Assembly (NCBI RefSeq): GCF_000716785.1
Contig: NZ_JNYY01000032.1
Location: forward strand, 48,624 to 112,623
Direction of reading: 5' to 3'
Length of the DNA stretch: 64,000 nt
DNA from: Amycolatopsis vancoresmycina
Lineage (GTDB): Bacteria > Actinomycetota > Actinomycetes > Mycobacteriales > Pseudonocardiaceae
A program made the translations under genes and the position numbers. Shown in pieces: positions 1-8,260 of this stretch. Numbering within the stretch: the first letter of the stretch is position 1; each line of letters starts with the position of its first letter. Under the pieces are notes generated by a model. That model was not told the origin of the DNA. It did no database searches and worked only from the letters and a program-made list of their open reading frames with translations.

Positions 1-330
1 GTCGTCGTGTTCCTCGGCGAGACCGAGCAGGCCGCCGCCGACCGCAAGGCCCGGCTCGACGACCTGGCCGGCGAGGAGTTCACCTCCGACGCCCACGTCT
101 TCACCGGCACCCCGGCCGGCCTCGCCGACCTGCTGCTCGACTGGCACGCCGCCGGGCTGTCCGGCTTCCGGCTGCGCCCGGGCGCGGTCCCGCACGACCT
201 GACCGCCGTCACCCGCGGCCTGGTGCCCGAGCTGCACTCCCGCGGGGCCTTCCGCACCGAGTACGAGGCGAGCACCCTGCGCGGGCTGCTCGGCCTCGCC
301 CGCCCCGCCAACCGCTACGCCGCCGTCTGA
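1..330 (+). CDS. LLM-class flavin-dependent monooxygenase, C-terminal fragment
   Basis: This reading frame is open from the first base, so the gene begins upstream of the window and only its last 109 codons are present. The tail (FRTEYEASTLRGLLGL then PANRY) matches the C-terminus of NtaA/SnaA/DszA-type bacterial luciferase-like monooxygenases, which use reduced flavin supplied by a separate reductase. The next gene ends in a very similar way (YRTEYTGTTLRHHLGL), so the two are tandem relatives, probably co-transcribed across an 11-base gap. The substrate cannot be judged from the fragment. Confidence 0.8.
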   Translation, partial: VVVFLGETEQAAADRKARLDDLAGEEFTSDAHVFTGTPAGLADLLLDWHAAGLSGFRLRPGAVPHDLTAVTRGLVPELHSRGAFRTEYEASTLRGLLGLARPANRYAAV

Positions 331-341
331 GGAGGCCCGTG

Positions 342-1685
342 ATGTCCCGGAAGCAGATCCACCTCGCGGCGCACTTCCCCGGCGTCAACAACACGACCGT
401 GTGGAGCGACCCCGAAGCCGGCAGCCACATCGAGTTCAGCTCGTTCGTCAAGCTCGCGCAGACCGCCGAGCGCGCGAAGTTCGACTTCTTCTTCCTCGCC
501 GAGGGGCTGCGGCTGCGCGAGCAGAACGGGCAGATCTACGACCTCGACGTCGTCGGCCGTCCCGACACCTTCACGGTGCTCTCGGCGCTGGCGGCGGTCA
601 CCGACCGGCTCGGCCTGGCGGGGACGATCAACTCGACGTTCAACGAGCCCTTCGAGGTGGCCCGGCAGTTCGCCTCGCTCGACCACCTTTCCGCCGGGCG
701 CGCCGCGTGGAACGTCGTGACGTCGTGGGACGCGTTCACCGGCGAGAACTTCCGCCGCGCCGGGTTCCTCCCGCAGGACCAGCGGTACGAGCGCGCCGAG
801 ACGTTCCTGCGCACGGCCTGGGAACTGTTCGATTCCTGGCGCGGCGGCGAGCTCGCCGCCGACGCCGGGACCGGCGTGTTCCTGCGTGATCCGGCCGCGG
901 GCGCGTTCGCCCACCACGACGCCCACTTCGACATCGAGGGCCGGTTCCCGGTGCCCCGCAGCCCGCAGGGGCGGCCGGTGATCATCCAGGCCGGCGACTC
1001 CGACGAGGGCCGCGAGTTCGCCGCGGCCACCGCGGACGCGATCTTCAGCCGGTACGGCACCCTCGAAGCGGGCCAGGCGTTCTACTCCGACGTGAAGGGC
1101 CGGCTGGCGAAGTACGGCCGCACGCCGGAGCAGCTGGTGATCCTGCCGGCGGCGACGTTCGTGCTCGGCGACACCGACGCCGACGCCCACGAGCGCGCCC
1201 ACGTCGTCCGGCGCCGGCAGGTCAGCGCGCAGACGGCGATCAAGTTCCTCGAGCAGGTGTGGAACACCGACCTGTCCGGCCACGACCCCGACGGGCCGCT
1301 GCCGTCGGCGGACCCGGTGGTCGACGGGTCCACGATCGCGCCGGGCCGCGCCAGCGTCCGGATGTACCGCGACCCGGTGGCCACGGCCCGCGAATGGCGG
1401 CAGCTGGCCGAGGCGAAGAACCTGTCGACCCGCGACCTGATCATCGAGGTCACCGGCAGGCAGACGTTCATCGGCTCCCCGGCGACGGTGGCCGCCTCGA
1501 TCGACGACCTGGTGCAAGCCGACGCCAGCGACGGCTTCATCCTCGTCCCGCACGTCACACCGGGCGGGCTCGACGAATTCGCCGACAAGGTCGTGCCGCT
1601 GCTGCAGGAACGCGGCTCCTACCGCACCGAGTACACCGGCACCACCCTCCGCCACCACCTGGGCCTCGAGCCGCTCGACGCCTGA
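342..1685 (+). CDS. NtaA/DmoA-type flavin-dependent monooxygenase
   Basis: This 447-residue protein has the usual length of the NtaA/SnaA/DszA/DmoA family of FMNH2-dependent monooxygenases, which oxidise small sulfur- or nitrogen-containing organics in the cytoplasm. Family features visible are the N-terminal HFPGVNN segment with TTVWSDPEAGSH, the FDFFFLAEG strand, WNVVTSWD and the IIQAGDSDEGREFAA segment. The ATG at 342 is preceded by GGAGG six bases upstream; a GTG at 339 is the only close alternative. It directly follows a related monooxygenase. No flavin reductase or transporter is adjacent, so the substrate is unknown. Confidence 0.85.
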   Translation: MSRKQIHLAAHFPGVNNTTVWSDPEAGSHIEFSSFVKLAQTAERAKFDFFFLAEGLRLREQNGQIYDLDVVGRPDTFTVLSALAAVTDRLGLAGTINSTFNEPFEVARQFASLDHLSAGRAAWNVVTSWDAFTGENFRRAGFLPQDQRYERAETFLRTAWELFDSWRGGELAADAGTGVFLRDPAAGAFAHHDAHFDIEGRFPVPRSPQGRPVIIQAGDSDEGREFAAATADAIFSRYGTLEAGQAFYSDVKGRLAKYGRTPEQLVILPAATFVLGDTDADAHERAHVVRRRQVSAQTAIKFLEQVWNTDLSGHDPDGPLPSADPVVDGSTIAPGRASVRMYRDPVATAREWRQLAEAKNLSTRDLIIEVTGRQTFIGSPATVAASIDDLVQADASDGFILVPHVTPGGLDEFADKVVPLLQERGSYRTEYTGTTLRHHLGLEPLDA

Positions 1686-1719
1686 CCGCCGGAACCCGCC
1701 GGACTTTTTCGGCCGCACC

Positions 1720-1757
1720 TGCAACAGCCCCCGGGGGCAGCGGCATCTTGAAGGGTG
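1720..1757 (+). promoter_or_regulatory. Candidate ECF-type autoregulatory promoter of the sigma factor gene
   Basis: TGCAACA at 1720-1726 and CATCTT at 1744-1749 are separated by 17 bases and resemble the GGAAC/CGTC-like elements used by ECF sigma factors. A transcript starting 7-8 bases further on would begin at the GTG start codon at 1757, giving a leaderless mRNA. This fits the absence of a spaced Shine-Dalgarno sequence. The call rests on pattern only. Confidence 0.4.
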
Positions 1758-2251
1758 TGCAGTTCGAAGAGTTCGCCCGCGAGCAGCTGCCCGGACTGGT
1801 GCGGTTCGCCGCCGTCCTCACCGGGGACCGTGAGCTGGCGCAGGACGTCGTGCAGGACGCCCTCGTGCGCGCGCACCGGGCCTGGCGGCAGCTCGCGGCG
1901 GCCGACCGGCCCGAGCTGTACATGCGGAAGATCGTCGTCAACGGCTACCTCGGCTGGCGGCGGCGCTGGTACCAGCGGTCCGTGCGGCCCGCGCCGGACG
2001 TGCTGCGGTTCCGGGAGCCCGCCGAGCCCGATCCGGCCGGGCGGATCGCCGACGCCGACCAGCTCAGCGGGCTGCTCGCCGGGCTGACCCGGGCCCAGCA
2101 GGCGTCGATCGTCCTGCGGTTCTACGAGGACCGCGACGACGACGAGATCGCCGCCGTCCTCGGCTGCGCGCCGGGGACGGTCCGCAGCCACATCTCGCGC
2201 GGCCTGAGTTCGCTGCGCGTCCGGCTCACCGAAGGCAAGGAGAGCGTGTGA
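1757..2251 (+). CDS. ECF sigma factor, SigE family
   Basis: This 164-residue protein has sigma region 2 near residues 8-80 (VRFAAVLTGD, AQDVVQDALVRAHRAWRQL) and region 4 near 105-160 (LLAGLTRAQQASIVLRFYED, CAPGTVRSHISRGLSSLR). The layout and length match the small SigE-family ECF factors of actinobacteria, which direct RNA polymerase to stress or surface genes. GTG 1757 is chosen because it fits a leaderless start behind the candidate promoter; TTG 1748 is possible. The next gene starts within its stop codon and encodes a one-pass membrane protein, the usual arrangement for a sigma factor and its partner. Confidence 0.85.
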   Translation: MQFEEFAREQLPGLVRFAAVLTGDRELAQDVVQDALVRAHRAWRQLAAADRPELYMRKIVVNGYLGWRRRWYQRSVRPAPDVLRFREPAEPDPAGRIADADQLSGLLAGLTRAQQASIVLRFYEDRDDDEIAAVLGCAPGTVRSHISRGLSSLRVRLTEGKESV

Positions 2252-3123
2252 TGACCGACCTCGACCAGCTGCGCCGCGTGTTGCACGCCCAGGAGGCCCT
2301 GGCCCCCGATCCGGACGTCGTGCTCGCCGCCGCCACCCGCCGGATCCGGCGGCGCCGGGCCACCGGGGTGGCCGCCGTGACCCTCACCGTGGTCGCCGTC
2401 GGTGCCGGGACCATCGGGCTGCTGGAGCGGGGGCCCGCGGCGGTGCCGCCGGCCGCCCACCCGAATCCCCCGGCCGCCGCGGCGCCGGACCGCGGCACGG
2501 CGCTCCCCGCCGCGCCGTCGATCAGCCTCGACGACGGTTCGTGGCAGCTGCTGATGTGGGCCGTCCAGCCGCACTTCGCCAGCTTGCACTACGGGCGGGA
2601 CCACCGGTACGCGTTCGAGATCGACGTCCGCGACGGCGCCGCACCCCGCGATGCGCTGCCGGCCAAGCCCACGTCCGCCGGTCAGCTCCCGCACCCGCAG
2701 TCGGTGATGTGGCAGGACGGCCCGGACCGGTGGATCTGGGTGCGGACCACGAAGCCGGTGACGGCCGCCGAAATGCTCGGCCTGCTCGGAAAGGTCCGCG
2801 CCACGCCGCCGGTCGTCCATTCGCCGCTGAAGACGCTGCAGATCCCCGCCGGGCAGAAGGCCGCCACGTTCACCAGTGAGCCCGAAGCCAACACGCTCGT
2901 GCTCTGCCCCGACCCGGAAACCATGCGGGCGCCGCTCGACAGCCGGTGTTTCTCCCTGTTCCTCACGCTGACCGAACGGGCCGGGGACAGCCCCTCGCCG
3001 GAGGACCCGCTGCCGGTGCACCAGCACCGGGCGATCGGGGCCTACACCGTCGAAATCGACAGCTCGCCCGCGAACAAGGCGGCCGCCCGGGCGCTGCTGG
3101 ACTCCGTGCAGCTCACCCGGTAG
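2251..3123 (+). CDS. Single-pass membrane protein, putative anti-sigma partner
   Basis: This 290-residue protein has a short cytoplasmic part (residues 1-38, ending in RRIRRRR), one transmembrane helix (about 40-60) and a long exported domain after a proline/alanine-rich linker. This is the topology of many actinobacterial proteins encoded after SigE-family sigma factors. No zinc-binding HxxxCxxC motif is visible, so it is not a classical ZAS anti-sigma factor. The start overlaps the sigma stop (TGATG; a GTG at 2248 would overlap by four bases), so translation is probably coupled. The extracellular domain is not recognised; the sigma-control role is inferred from position. Confidence 0.6.
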   Translation: MTDLDQLRRVLHAQEALAPDPDVVLAAATRRIRRRRATGVAAVTLTVVAVGAGTIGLLERGPAAVPPAAHPNPPAAAAPDRGTALPAAPSISLDDGSWQLLMWAVQPHFASLHYGRDHRYAFEIDVRDGAAPRDALPAKPTSAGQLPHPQSVMWQDGPDRWIWVRTTKPVTAAEMLGLLGKVRATPPVVHSPLKTLQIPAGQKAATFTSEPEANTLVLCPDPETMRAPLDSRCFSLFLTLTERAGDSPSPEDPLPVHQHRAIGAYTVEIDSSPANKAAARALLDSVQLTR

Positions 3124-3162
3124 CCGCCACGGCCACGGCGATCCGCTCCGGAAGGGTCCCTG

Positions 3163-3999
3163 ATGCGTGGTGCCGTGGTCGTCCTCCTGGTGGGCGCCAT
3201 CGCCGGCGCGCTCGTCGCGGCGTCCTGCCTGCGGCCCGCGAAGGCGCCCGCCGCGGCGCACCCGCCGCCGGCCGCCGCGGCACCGCCGCCGCGTGCGCGG
3301 CTGGTCGTGCCGGATCCGGCGGAGGTCAAGGTGGCCGTCGACGTCCGGGGCGAGTGGTCCTGGGCGTTGCGCGAACTCGGCAGCGGTGCCGTGGTCGGCG
3401 ACGGCACCCTGCGCACCACGGCCGGAGCCGTGATCAGGAGCTGGCTCGCCGTCGACTTCCTCGCGGCACGGGGGTCGCGGGTCTCCGCGGCGGACGCGGC
3501 CCGGCTGGACCGGCTGGTCCGGGCCGGTGACGACCGCGTCGCGCAGACGCTGTACCGGCGGCTCGGCGGGGACCGCTCGCTCGCCCGGATGATCCGGACG
3601 TGCGGGCTGCGCGAGACCCGGATCCAGCCGGGCCGGTGGGCCGGGACCACCATGTCCGCGACCGACGCGACCCTGCTCGGCCGGTGCGTGGCCCGCGGCC
3701 CGGGCTTGAGCCCGCCGTGGCGGGCCAAGCTGCTCGACCTCATGCGCCCGGCCGCGCCCGGCGACGCGTCCGGCATCCCGGACGCACCGGCGCTCGCGGG
3801 ACGGCACTTGGCGGTCGGGAACGGCTGGACCCGGCGCGGGACCTGGTGGACGGTCGGCTGCCTGGCCGTCTGGGACCACTGGGTGCTGGCGGTCCTGGTG
3901 CACTACCCGGACCAGGGCGACGGGCACCGGTACGGGGCGGACGTGTGCAAGGCCGTCGCCCAGCAGTTGTTCGAACCCGGCTTCGCGCCGGGGCGATGA
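3163..3999 (+). CDS. Secreted class A beta-lactamase-like protein lacking the serine nucleophile
   Basis: This 278-residue protein starts with a short export signal whose end, ALVAASC, looks like a lipobox. The body follows the class A beta-lactamase/transpeptidase fold as seen in many actinobacterial lipoproteins. Where those have an S-x-x-K motif before WLAVDFL, this protein reads AGAVIR. The expected SDN-like element is GDDR, and the KTG-like element near residue 220 is NGWT. It therefore looks like a non-catalytic homologue, perhaps a binding or sensory protein. It lies 39 bases after the anti-sigma-like gene and may belong to the same transcription unit. Confidence 0.6.
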   Translation: MRGAVVVLLVGAIAGALVAASCLRPAKAPAAAHPPPAAAAPPPRARLVVPDPAEVKVAVDVRGEWSWALRELGSGAVVGDGTLRTTAGAVIRSWLAVDFLAARGSRVSAADAARLDRLVRAGDDRVAQTLYRRLGGDRSLARMIRTCGLRETRIQPGRWAGTTMSATDATLLGRCVARGPGLSPPWRAKLLDLMRPAAPGDASGIPDAPALAGRHLAVGNGWTRRGTWWTVGCLAVWDHWVLAVLVHYPDQGDGHRYGADVCKAVAQQLFEPGFAPGR

Positions 4000-4003
4000 G
4001 TCC

Positions 4004-5140
4004 TCAGTAGACCGAATGCAGCAGGTCGGCGACCTCCGCTGCGGACGGCAGGCGCGGAGCGTTCTTGGTGACGGCGTCGGCGACCGCGTCCGCCGCGATC
4101 GCCGGGATGTCCGCGCGGGTGACGCCGAGGTCCCGCAACGGGCGCTTGATCTCGATGGCGGCCGAGATTTCGCGGACGGCCTCGATGGCCGCGCTTGCCC
4201 AGTCCGCGGCCGATGGCACGTGCAGCGCGCGAGCCGCCGTCTCGTACGCCTCCGCCGCGGCGGCCGCGCTGAACGCCATCACCTCCTCCAGCACCGCGGC
4301 CAGCGCGACCCCGTGCGGCGTGCCCGTGTGCGCGGTCAGCGCGTGGCCGATGCCGTGGACCAGGCCGAGGCCGGACAGCGTGAGGGCGTGCCCGGCCAGG
4401 TGCGCGCCGAGCATCAGCTGCGCCCGCGCCGCCAGGTCACCGCCGTCGCGGTAGGCCACTGGCAGCCAGCGCCCGACGAGCCCGACCGCCTGCGCGGCGT
4501 AGGCCGCCGAGAACGGCGTGGATCCGCGGGAGGCCAGGGATTCGATGCCGTGGACCAGGGCGTCCAGGCCGGTCGCGGCGGTGATCCGGGCCGGCAGCCC
4601 GAGGGTGAGCTCCGGGTCCAGCACGGCGATCCGCGGCCGGACCGAGGAGTGTCCGATGTAGACCTTCCGGCGGGCGCAGACGTCTTCGGCGACGCCGAAA
4701 CCGTTGGTTTCCGCGCCGGTGCCGGCGGTCGTGGGGACGGCGATCAGCGGCAGGCCGCCGCCGGCGTCCCACAGCCGGCCGGCGTCCGCGGCCGCGGCAC
4801 CCGGGTTGCCGGCGAGCAGCGAGATGCCCTTCGCCGCGTCCAGGGCCGAGCCGCCGCCGAGCGCGAGCACCACCGAGTCACCGAAGCCGCGCAGCGCGGC
4901 GGCACCGCGGTCGAGTTCCGCGGTCGACGGGTTCGGGCCGACGTCCTCGTGCACGGCGTGCTCGAGCCCCGCGCCGGCCAGGATCTTCTCGACGCGCCCG
5001 ACGATTCCCGTGGCCCGCAGTCCCCGGTCGGTGACCACGAACACCCGGCGGTGACCCAGGCCGGCGACGAAGCCGGGCAGCTCGGCGACGACCCCGGGGC
5101 CGTATTCGGTCCGGCCGGCCGGCTCGACGGTCAGGCGCAC
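4004..5140 (-). CDS. Iron-containing alcohol dehydrogenase
   Basis: This 378-residue protein belongs to the group III iron-dependent alcohol dehydrogenase/maleylacetate reductase family. It shows GGGSALDAAKG for NAD(P) binding, TTAGTGAE, and the metal-site helix with HGIESLAS, GHALTAHTG and TPHG histidines. These enzymes interconvert alcohols or hydroxyacids and carbonyls. GTG 5140 is chosen because AAGGAGA lies a good distance upstream; an in-frame start further up lacks this. It is the last gene of a three-gene unit with a beta-hydroxyacid dehydrogenase and an enolase-superfamily enzyme, so the substrate is probably a sugar-acid-derived aldehyde or keto acid. Confidence 0.85.
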   Translation of the reverse strand: MRLTVEPAGRTEYGPGVVAELPGFVAGLGHRRVFVVTDRGLRATGIVGRVEKILAGAGLEHAVHEDVGPNPSTAELDRGAAALRGFGDSVVLALGGGSALDAAKGISLLAGNPGAAAADAGRLWDAGGGLPLIAVPTTAGTGAETNGFGVAEDVCARRKVYIGHSSVRPRIAVLDPELTLGLPARITAATGLDALVHGIESLASRGSTPFSAAYAAQAVGLVGRWLPVAYRDGGDLAARAQLMLGAHLAGHALTLSGLGLVHGIGHALTAHTGTPHGVALAAVLEEVMAFSAAAAAEAYETAARALHVPSAADWASAAIEAVREISAAIEIKRPLRDLGVTRADIPAIAADAVADAVTKNAPRLPSAAEVADLLHSVY

Positions 5141-5151
5141 GCTGGTCTCCT

Positions 5152-6108
5152 TCAGACGGCCGGAACGGTGGGCAGCGGCAGCCGGAAGTCCTGGCCGGCC
5201 CACCCTTCGTAGAGGCGGACCGGGCTCATTTCGCCGGCGAGGTCGCCGTAGGCCGCCTTCGCGCGGCGGAAGATCTGCTCGACGAGTGCGGCGAGCTCGG
5301 TCGGCACGCCGACGTCACGGCCCAGGTCGACGGCCAGGCCGAGGTCCTTGCACGCCAGCATCATCGTGAACGAGTCGTCGTAGTCGCCGTCGGCCAGCAC
5401 GGACAGCAGGTCGTGTTCGAGGAAGTGCGACGCGGCCGGGCTGGCCAGCAGCGCCGAGCGCAGCACGCCGAGATCGACCCCCGCCTTGACACCCATGGCC
5501 AGCACCTCGGACGCCGCGACCAGGTGGCCGAACCACAGCAGGTTGATCATCAGCTTGACGGTGTAGCCGTGCCCGGCCGCGCCGACGTGCAGGATCTTGT
5601 CCGGGTCGCCGAGGACCGCCAGCAGCGGCAGCGCGGCGCGGAAGTCGGCCGCGTCGCCGCCCACGAAGATCTGCAGCGTGCCGGCTTCGGCGCCGCGGGC
5701 CATCCCGCTGACCGGCGCGTCGAGGCGCCGGACCCCGCGCGCGTCGAGGACCTCTTCGGCGATGCGCCGGGCCACCGCGGGCGTGGAAGTCGACATGTCA
5801 ATCCAGAGCGCACCGGGCGCGAGCGCTTCGGCCGCGCCCCCGCGCAGGAGGACGTCCTCGACGGCGCGGGGCGTCGGGAGCATCGTGATGAGGACGTCCA
5901 CGCCGTCCGCGCAGGTGGCGGGGCTGTCCACCCAGCGAGCGCCGAGGCCGAGGTGTTCGAGCGCCGCTTCGGAGCGGACGTCGTGGACGGTGACGTCGTG
6001 GCCGGCCAGGATCAGGTGGCGGGCCATGTGCCTGCCCATGTTGCCGAGGCCGGTGAAACCGATCTTCGTGCCGGGTGCCGTCCCGTCCGGGTGGGTCAGA
6101 TCCGCCAT
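5152..6108 (-). CDS. NAD(P)-dependent beta-hydroxyacid dehydrogenase (HIBADH family)
   Basis: This 318-residue protein matches the 3-hydroxyisobutyrate/tartronate-semialdehyde dehydrogenase family. The Rossmann motif GFTGLGNMG is at 17-25, the substrate loop DAPVSG at 130-135, and the catalytic lysine is K185 in GHGYTVKLMIN. It oxidises or reduces a small beta-hydroxyacid in the cytoplasm. Its ATG lies inside the end of the upstream dehydratase gene (13-base overlap) and its stop is 11 bases before the iron alcohol dehydrogenase start, so the three are an operon. The exact substrate is not decided by the sequence. Confidence 0.85.
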   Translation of the reverse strand: MADLTHPDGTAPGTKIGFTGLGNMGRHMARHLILAGHDVTVHDVRSEAALEHLGLGARWVDSPATCADGVDVLITMLPTPRAVEDVLLRGGAAEALAPGALWIDMSTSTPAVARRIAEEVLDARGVRRLDAPVSGMARGAEAGTLQIFVGGDAADFRAALPLLAVLGDPDKILHVGAAGHGYTVKLMINLLWFGHLVAASEVLAMGVKAGVDLGVLRSALLASPAASHFLEHDLLSVLADGDYDDSFTMMLACKDLGLAVDLGRDVGVPTELAALVEQIFRRAKAAYGDLAGEMSPVRLYEGWAGQDFRLPLPTVPAV

Positions 6109-7205
6109 CGCGCCACCGCCTCCTCGTCGAGTTCGATGCCGAGCCCGGGCCGCCGCGGGACTTCCAGCTCACCGCGGGCGTTGACCAGCACCGGTTCGGT
6201 GAGCATGAAGTCCCGGCGTTCCGGCGTCCACCCGGGCGGGTCCCAGGGGAATTCGAAGTACGGGCCGCCGCCGACGCCGGCCGAGACGTGCAGGTTGGCC
6301 AGCACGCCGATGCCGTTGGTCCAGCTGTGCGGGGTGAACGCGCGGTGCTTGAGCTGCGCGAGCTCGGCCAGCGTCCGGGCGCGGTGCATGCCGACCGCGA
6401 GCACGGCGTCCATCTGGTAGACGTCGAGGACGTCGGCTTCGAGGTAGTGCAGCAGCTCCGGCACCGAGTGGTGCATCTCCCCCGCCGCGATCCGCACGCC
6501 GGGGTTTTCCGCGCGCAACGTCTTGAAGCCGGCTGTGTCGTGGTACGGCAGCGGTTCCTCGACCCAGAAGACGTCGAGCTCGGCCAGCCGCCGCACCAGT
6601 TTGCGGGTCCCGGCCAGGTCGGACGCGGGCGCGGTGTCGCCGGCCATCCGCCAGGACTGGTTGAGGTCGACCATGATTTCGAAGTCCGGGCCGAGCGCGT
6701 CGCGGACCGCGGCCACCGCGGCCACGCCCTCGTCGGCGTGGTCCCGGTCGATCCGGATCTTCATCGCCCGGAACCCGGCTTCGCGGGCCCGCAACGCGGT
6801 TTCGGCCCGTTCCTGCGGCGGCTTCAACTCGGCCGAAGAGGCGTACGCGGGCAGCGAGCGGGCAGCGTTGCCGAAGAGGGTCGCCACCGGCAGGCCCGCG
6901 ACCTGGCCGATGACGTCCCAGAGCGCGGCTTCGAGCGGCCAGAAGCACCCGCCGTGGAAGTTGGCGGTCTCGATGGCTTTGACGTGCCGGACGATGTCGA
7001 GGGGGTCTTCGCCGAGGAACAGGTGCTCGACCGCCTCGAAGCCGGCCATGGTGTCGCCGGAGCCGATGCCGGTGATCCCGTCGCCGGTGTGCACCCGCAC
7101 GATGGTGGCGTCGAAGTGCCGCCGCGGTTCCGGGTCCCAGGCCGCGGCGAGCGGCGGGTCCAGGTCCAGCCGCAGCCGGTCGAGGGTGACGGCGGTGATC
7201 TTCAT
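6096..7205 (-). CDS. Enolase-superfamily acid-sugar dehydratase (mandelate racemase type)
   Basis: This 369-residue protein has the mandelate racemase layout. The capping domain is followed by the barrel with K149-x-R151 (AMKIR), metal ligands D180 (VDLN), E216 (WVEEP) and E243 (AAGE), a barrel-6 DAVLAVG and the general base H293 (TPHSW). KxR in place of KxK, with the His-Asp dyad kept, is typical of aldonate or uronate dehydratases, which yield 2-keto-3-deoxy acids. The ATG at 7205 has GGGAG about eight bases upstream. It is first in an operon divergent from an IclR regulator. No aldolase is nearby, so the downstream fate of the product is unclear. Confidence 0.8.
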   Translation of the reverse strand: MKITAVTLDRLRLDLDPPLAAAWDPEPRRHFDATIVRVHTGDGITGIGSGDTMAGFEAVEHLFLGEDPLDIVRHVKAIETANFHGGCFWPLEAALWDVIGQVAGLPVATLFGNAARSLPAYASSAELKPPQERAETALRAREAGFRAMKIRIDRDHADEGVAAVAAVRDALGPDFEIMVDLNQSWRMAGDTAPASDLAGTRKLVRRLAELDVFWVEEPLPYHDTAGFKTLRAENPGVRIAAGEMHHSVPELLHYLEADVLDVYQMDAVLAVGMHRARTLAELAQLKHRAFTPHSWTNGIGVLANLHVSAGVGGGPYFEFPWDPPGWTPERRDFMLTEPVLVNARGELEVPRRPGLGIELDEEAVARWRI

Positions 7206-7281
7206 CGGCGGGCTCCCGGTCGGCGAAGACTGCCGACGGTAGGAGCGCGCGGAAACCGCGGGCAAGGTCCGGCCGGACATC

Positions 7282-7305
7282 GCAATGCGGGTTGCGCTGG
7301 CGCCA
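7282..7305. promoter_or_regulatory. Candidate IclR operator between divergent genes
   Basis: GCAATGCGGGTTGC (7282-7295) has GCAA/TTGC arms, and TGGCGCCA (7298-7305) is a perfect 8-base palindrome. Both lie in the 127-base gap between the dehydratase operon and the IclR gene. TAGCTT at 7320-7325 is a likely -10 box seven bases before the IclR ATG. The site is inferred from symmetry and position only. Confidence 0.3.
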
Positions 7306-7332
7306 ACTCGCGCGGTTGCTAGCTTCGGGGCT

Positions 7333-8154
7333 ATGACACGCCCGGACGACGGGGCCCGGCACCGGGGGCACGGCCTGCGCCGCGACCTGGACCTGCTGGA
7401 GGCGCTCGCCTCACCCGAAGCGCAGCGCGCCGGCGAGCTGGGGGTCGTCCGCCTGGCCCAGCTCACCGGCCGGGAGAAGAGCCAGGTCTCGCGGGCGCTC
7501 AAGGCGCTCGCCGAAGAGGGCGTCGTCGAACGCGACCCGGACACGCTCGGCTACCGGCTGGGCTGGCGGCTGTTCTCCCTGGTCGCCCGGACGGTCGAGG
7601 ACCGGCTGGCCCGGGCCGCCGAGCCGGTGCTGCGGGAGCTGTCGGCCGAGCTCGAGGAGACCAGCCACCTCTGCGTCCTGCGCGACCGGGAGGTGCTCAC
7701 GCTGCTGTCGGTGTCCGGGCACTCGTTCCGGGTGCCCGGCTGGGAGGGCCGCGGGGTGCCGGCCCACTGCACGTCGGCCGGCCGCGTCCTGCTGCTCGAC
7801 GCCACCCCCGACGAGCTCTACGTCCGCTTCCCGGCACTGGCCGACGACCGGCCGCGGTCCGAGGTGCGCTCGCTGCCCGAGCTGTGGGCGAAGATCCAGC
7901 AGGCCCGGCGGGACGGGTACGCCCGGGTCCGCGAGGAGTTCGAACCGGGCCTGGCCGGGGTTTCGGCGCCGATCCGCGACTTCCGGGGCCGGGTCGTCGC
8001 CGCGGTGAACGTTTCCGCGCCCGCCGCACGGCTCGGCGAACGCCTCGACGCGGCGGGCCGCGTCACCGCCGAGGCGGCGGCGAAGGTGTCCGCGCACCTC
8101 GGCTGGGAGGCACAGCCCCAGCCGCCCCGCCGAGACATCACACGTCTAGTTTAG
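7333..8154 (+). CDS. IclR-family transcriptional regulator
   Basis: This 273-residue protein has an N-terminal winged helix (about residues 15-75, with GREKSQVSRALKALAEEGVV) and a C-terminal IclR effector domain (about 90-250, with LSVSGHSFR, PAHCTSAGRVLL and GVSAPIRDFRG). IclR proteins usually control a neighbouring catabolic operon in response to a small acid. It is transcribed away from the dehydratase/dehydrogenase operon and probably regulates it. The ATG at 7333 has no Shine-Dalgarno sequence but sits seven bases after TAGCTT, suggesting a leaderless mRNA. Confidence 0.85.
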   Translation: MTRPDDGARHRGHGLRRDLDLLEALASPEAQRAGELGVVRLAQLTGREKSQVSRALKALAEEGVVERDPDTLGYRLGWRLFSLVARTVEDRLARAAEPVLRELSAELEETSHLCVLRDREVLTLLSVSGHSFRVPGWEGRGVPAHCTSAGRVLLLDATPDELYVRFPALADDRPRSEVRSLPELWAKIQQARRDGYARVREEFEPGLAGVSAPIRDFRGRVVAAVNVSAPAARLGERLDAAGRVTAEAAAKVSAHLGWEAQPQPPRRDITRLV

Positions 8155-8209
8155 CGAAGTGCGAAATCTTCGCCTGTGACACGCACGAAACCGAGTATCC
8201 ACGGGCGAT

Positions 8210-8230
8210 ACATCATATGACTGCTAGAGT
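8210..8230 (+). promoter_or_regulatory. FadR-family operator and -10 box upstream of the regulator gene
   Basis: ACATCATATGACTGCTA (8210-8226) differs at only one position from the element at 18060-18076 in front of the L-fucose plus operon. In both, the last bases form a -10 box (TAGAGT at 8225-8230). The repetition 10 kb apart, next to a regulator and next to the pathway it borders, is the evidence for a shared operator and autoregulation. Confidence 0.6.
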
Positions 8231-8260
8231 GGCTCGAGGAGTCGAGGTCCGAGGAGTGCG

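Noticed and set aside
1686..1712. Possible intrinsic terminator after the monooxygenase (CCGG-n6-CCGG then CTTTTTC)
   Set aside because: The stem is only four base pairs; the T tract may be chance or part of the ECF promoter region.
315..1724. Long open frame on the minus strand covering the monooxygenase gene
   Set aside because: It is arginine/glycine/valine-rich shadow coding of the kind seen opposite high-GC genes, has no domain, and overlaps a clear enzyme gene completely.
1259..2251. Apparent fusion of a protein with the sigma factor in one frame
   Set aside because: The first half is out-of-frame translation of the monooxygenase gene; the sigma domain begins after the GTG at 1757.
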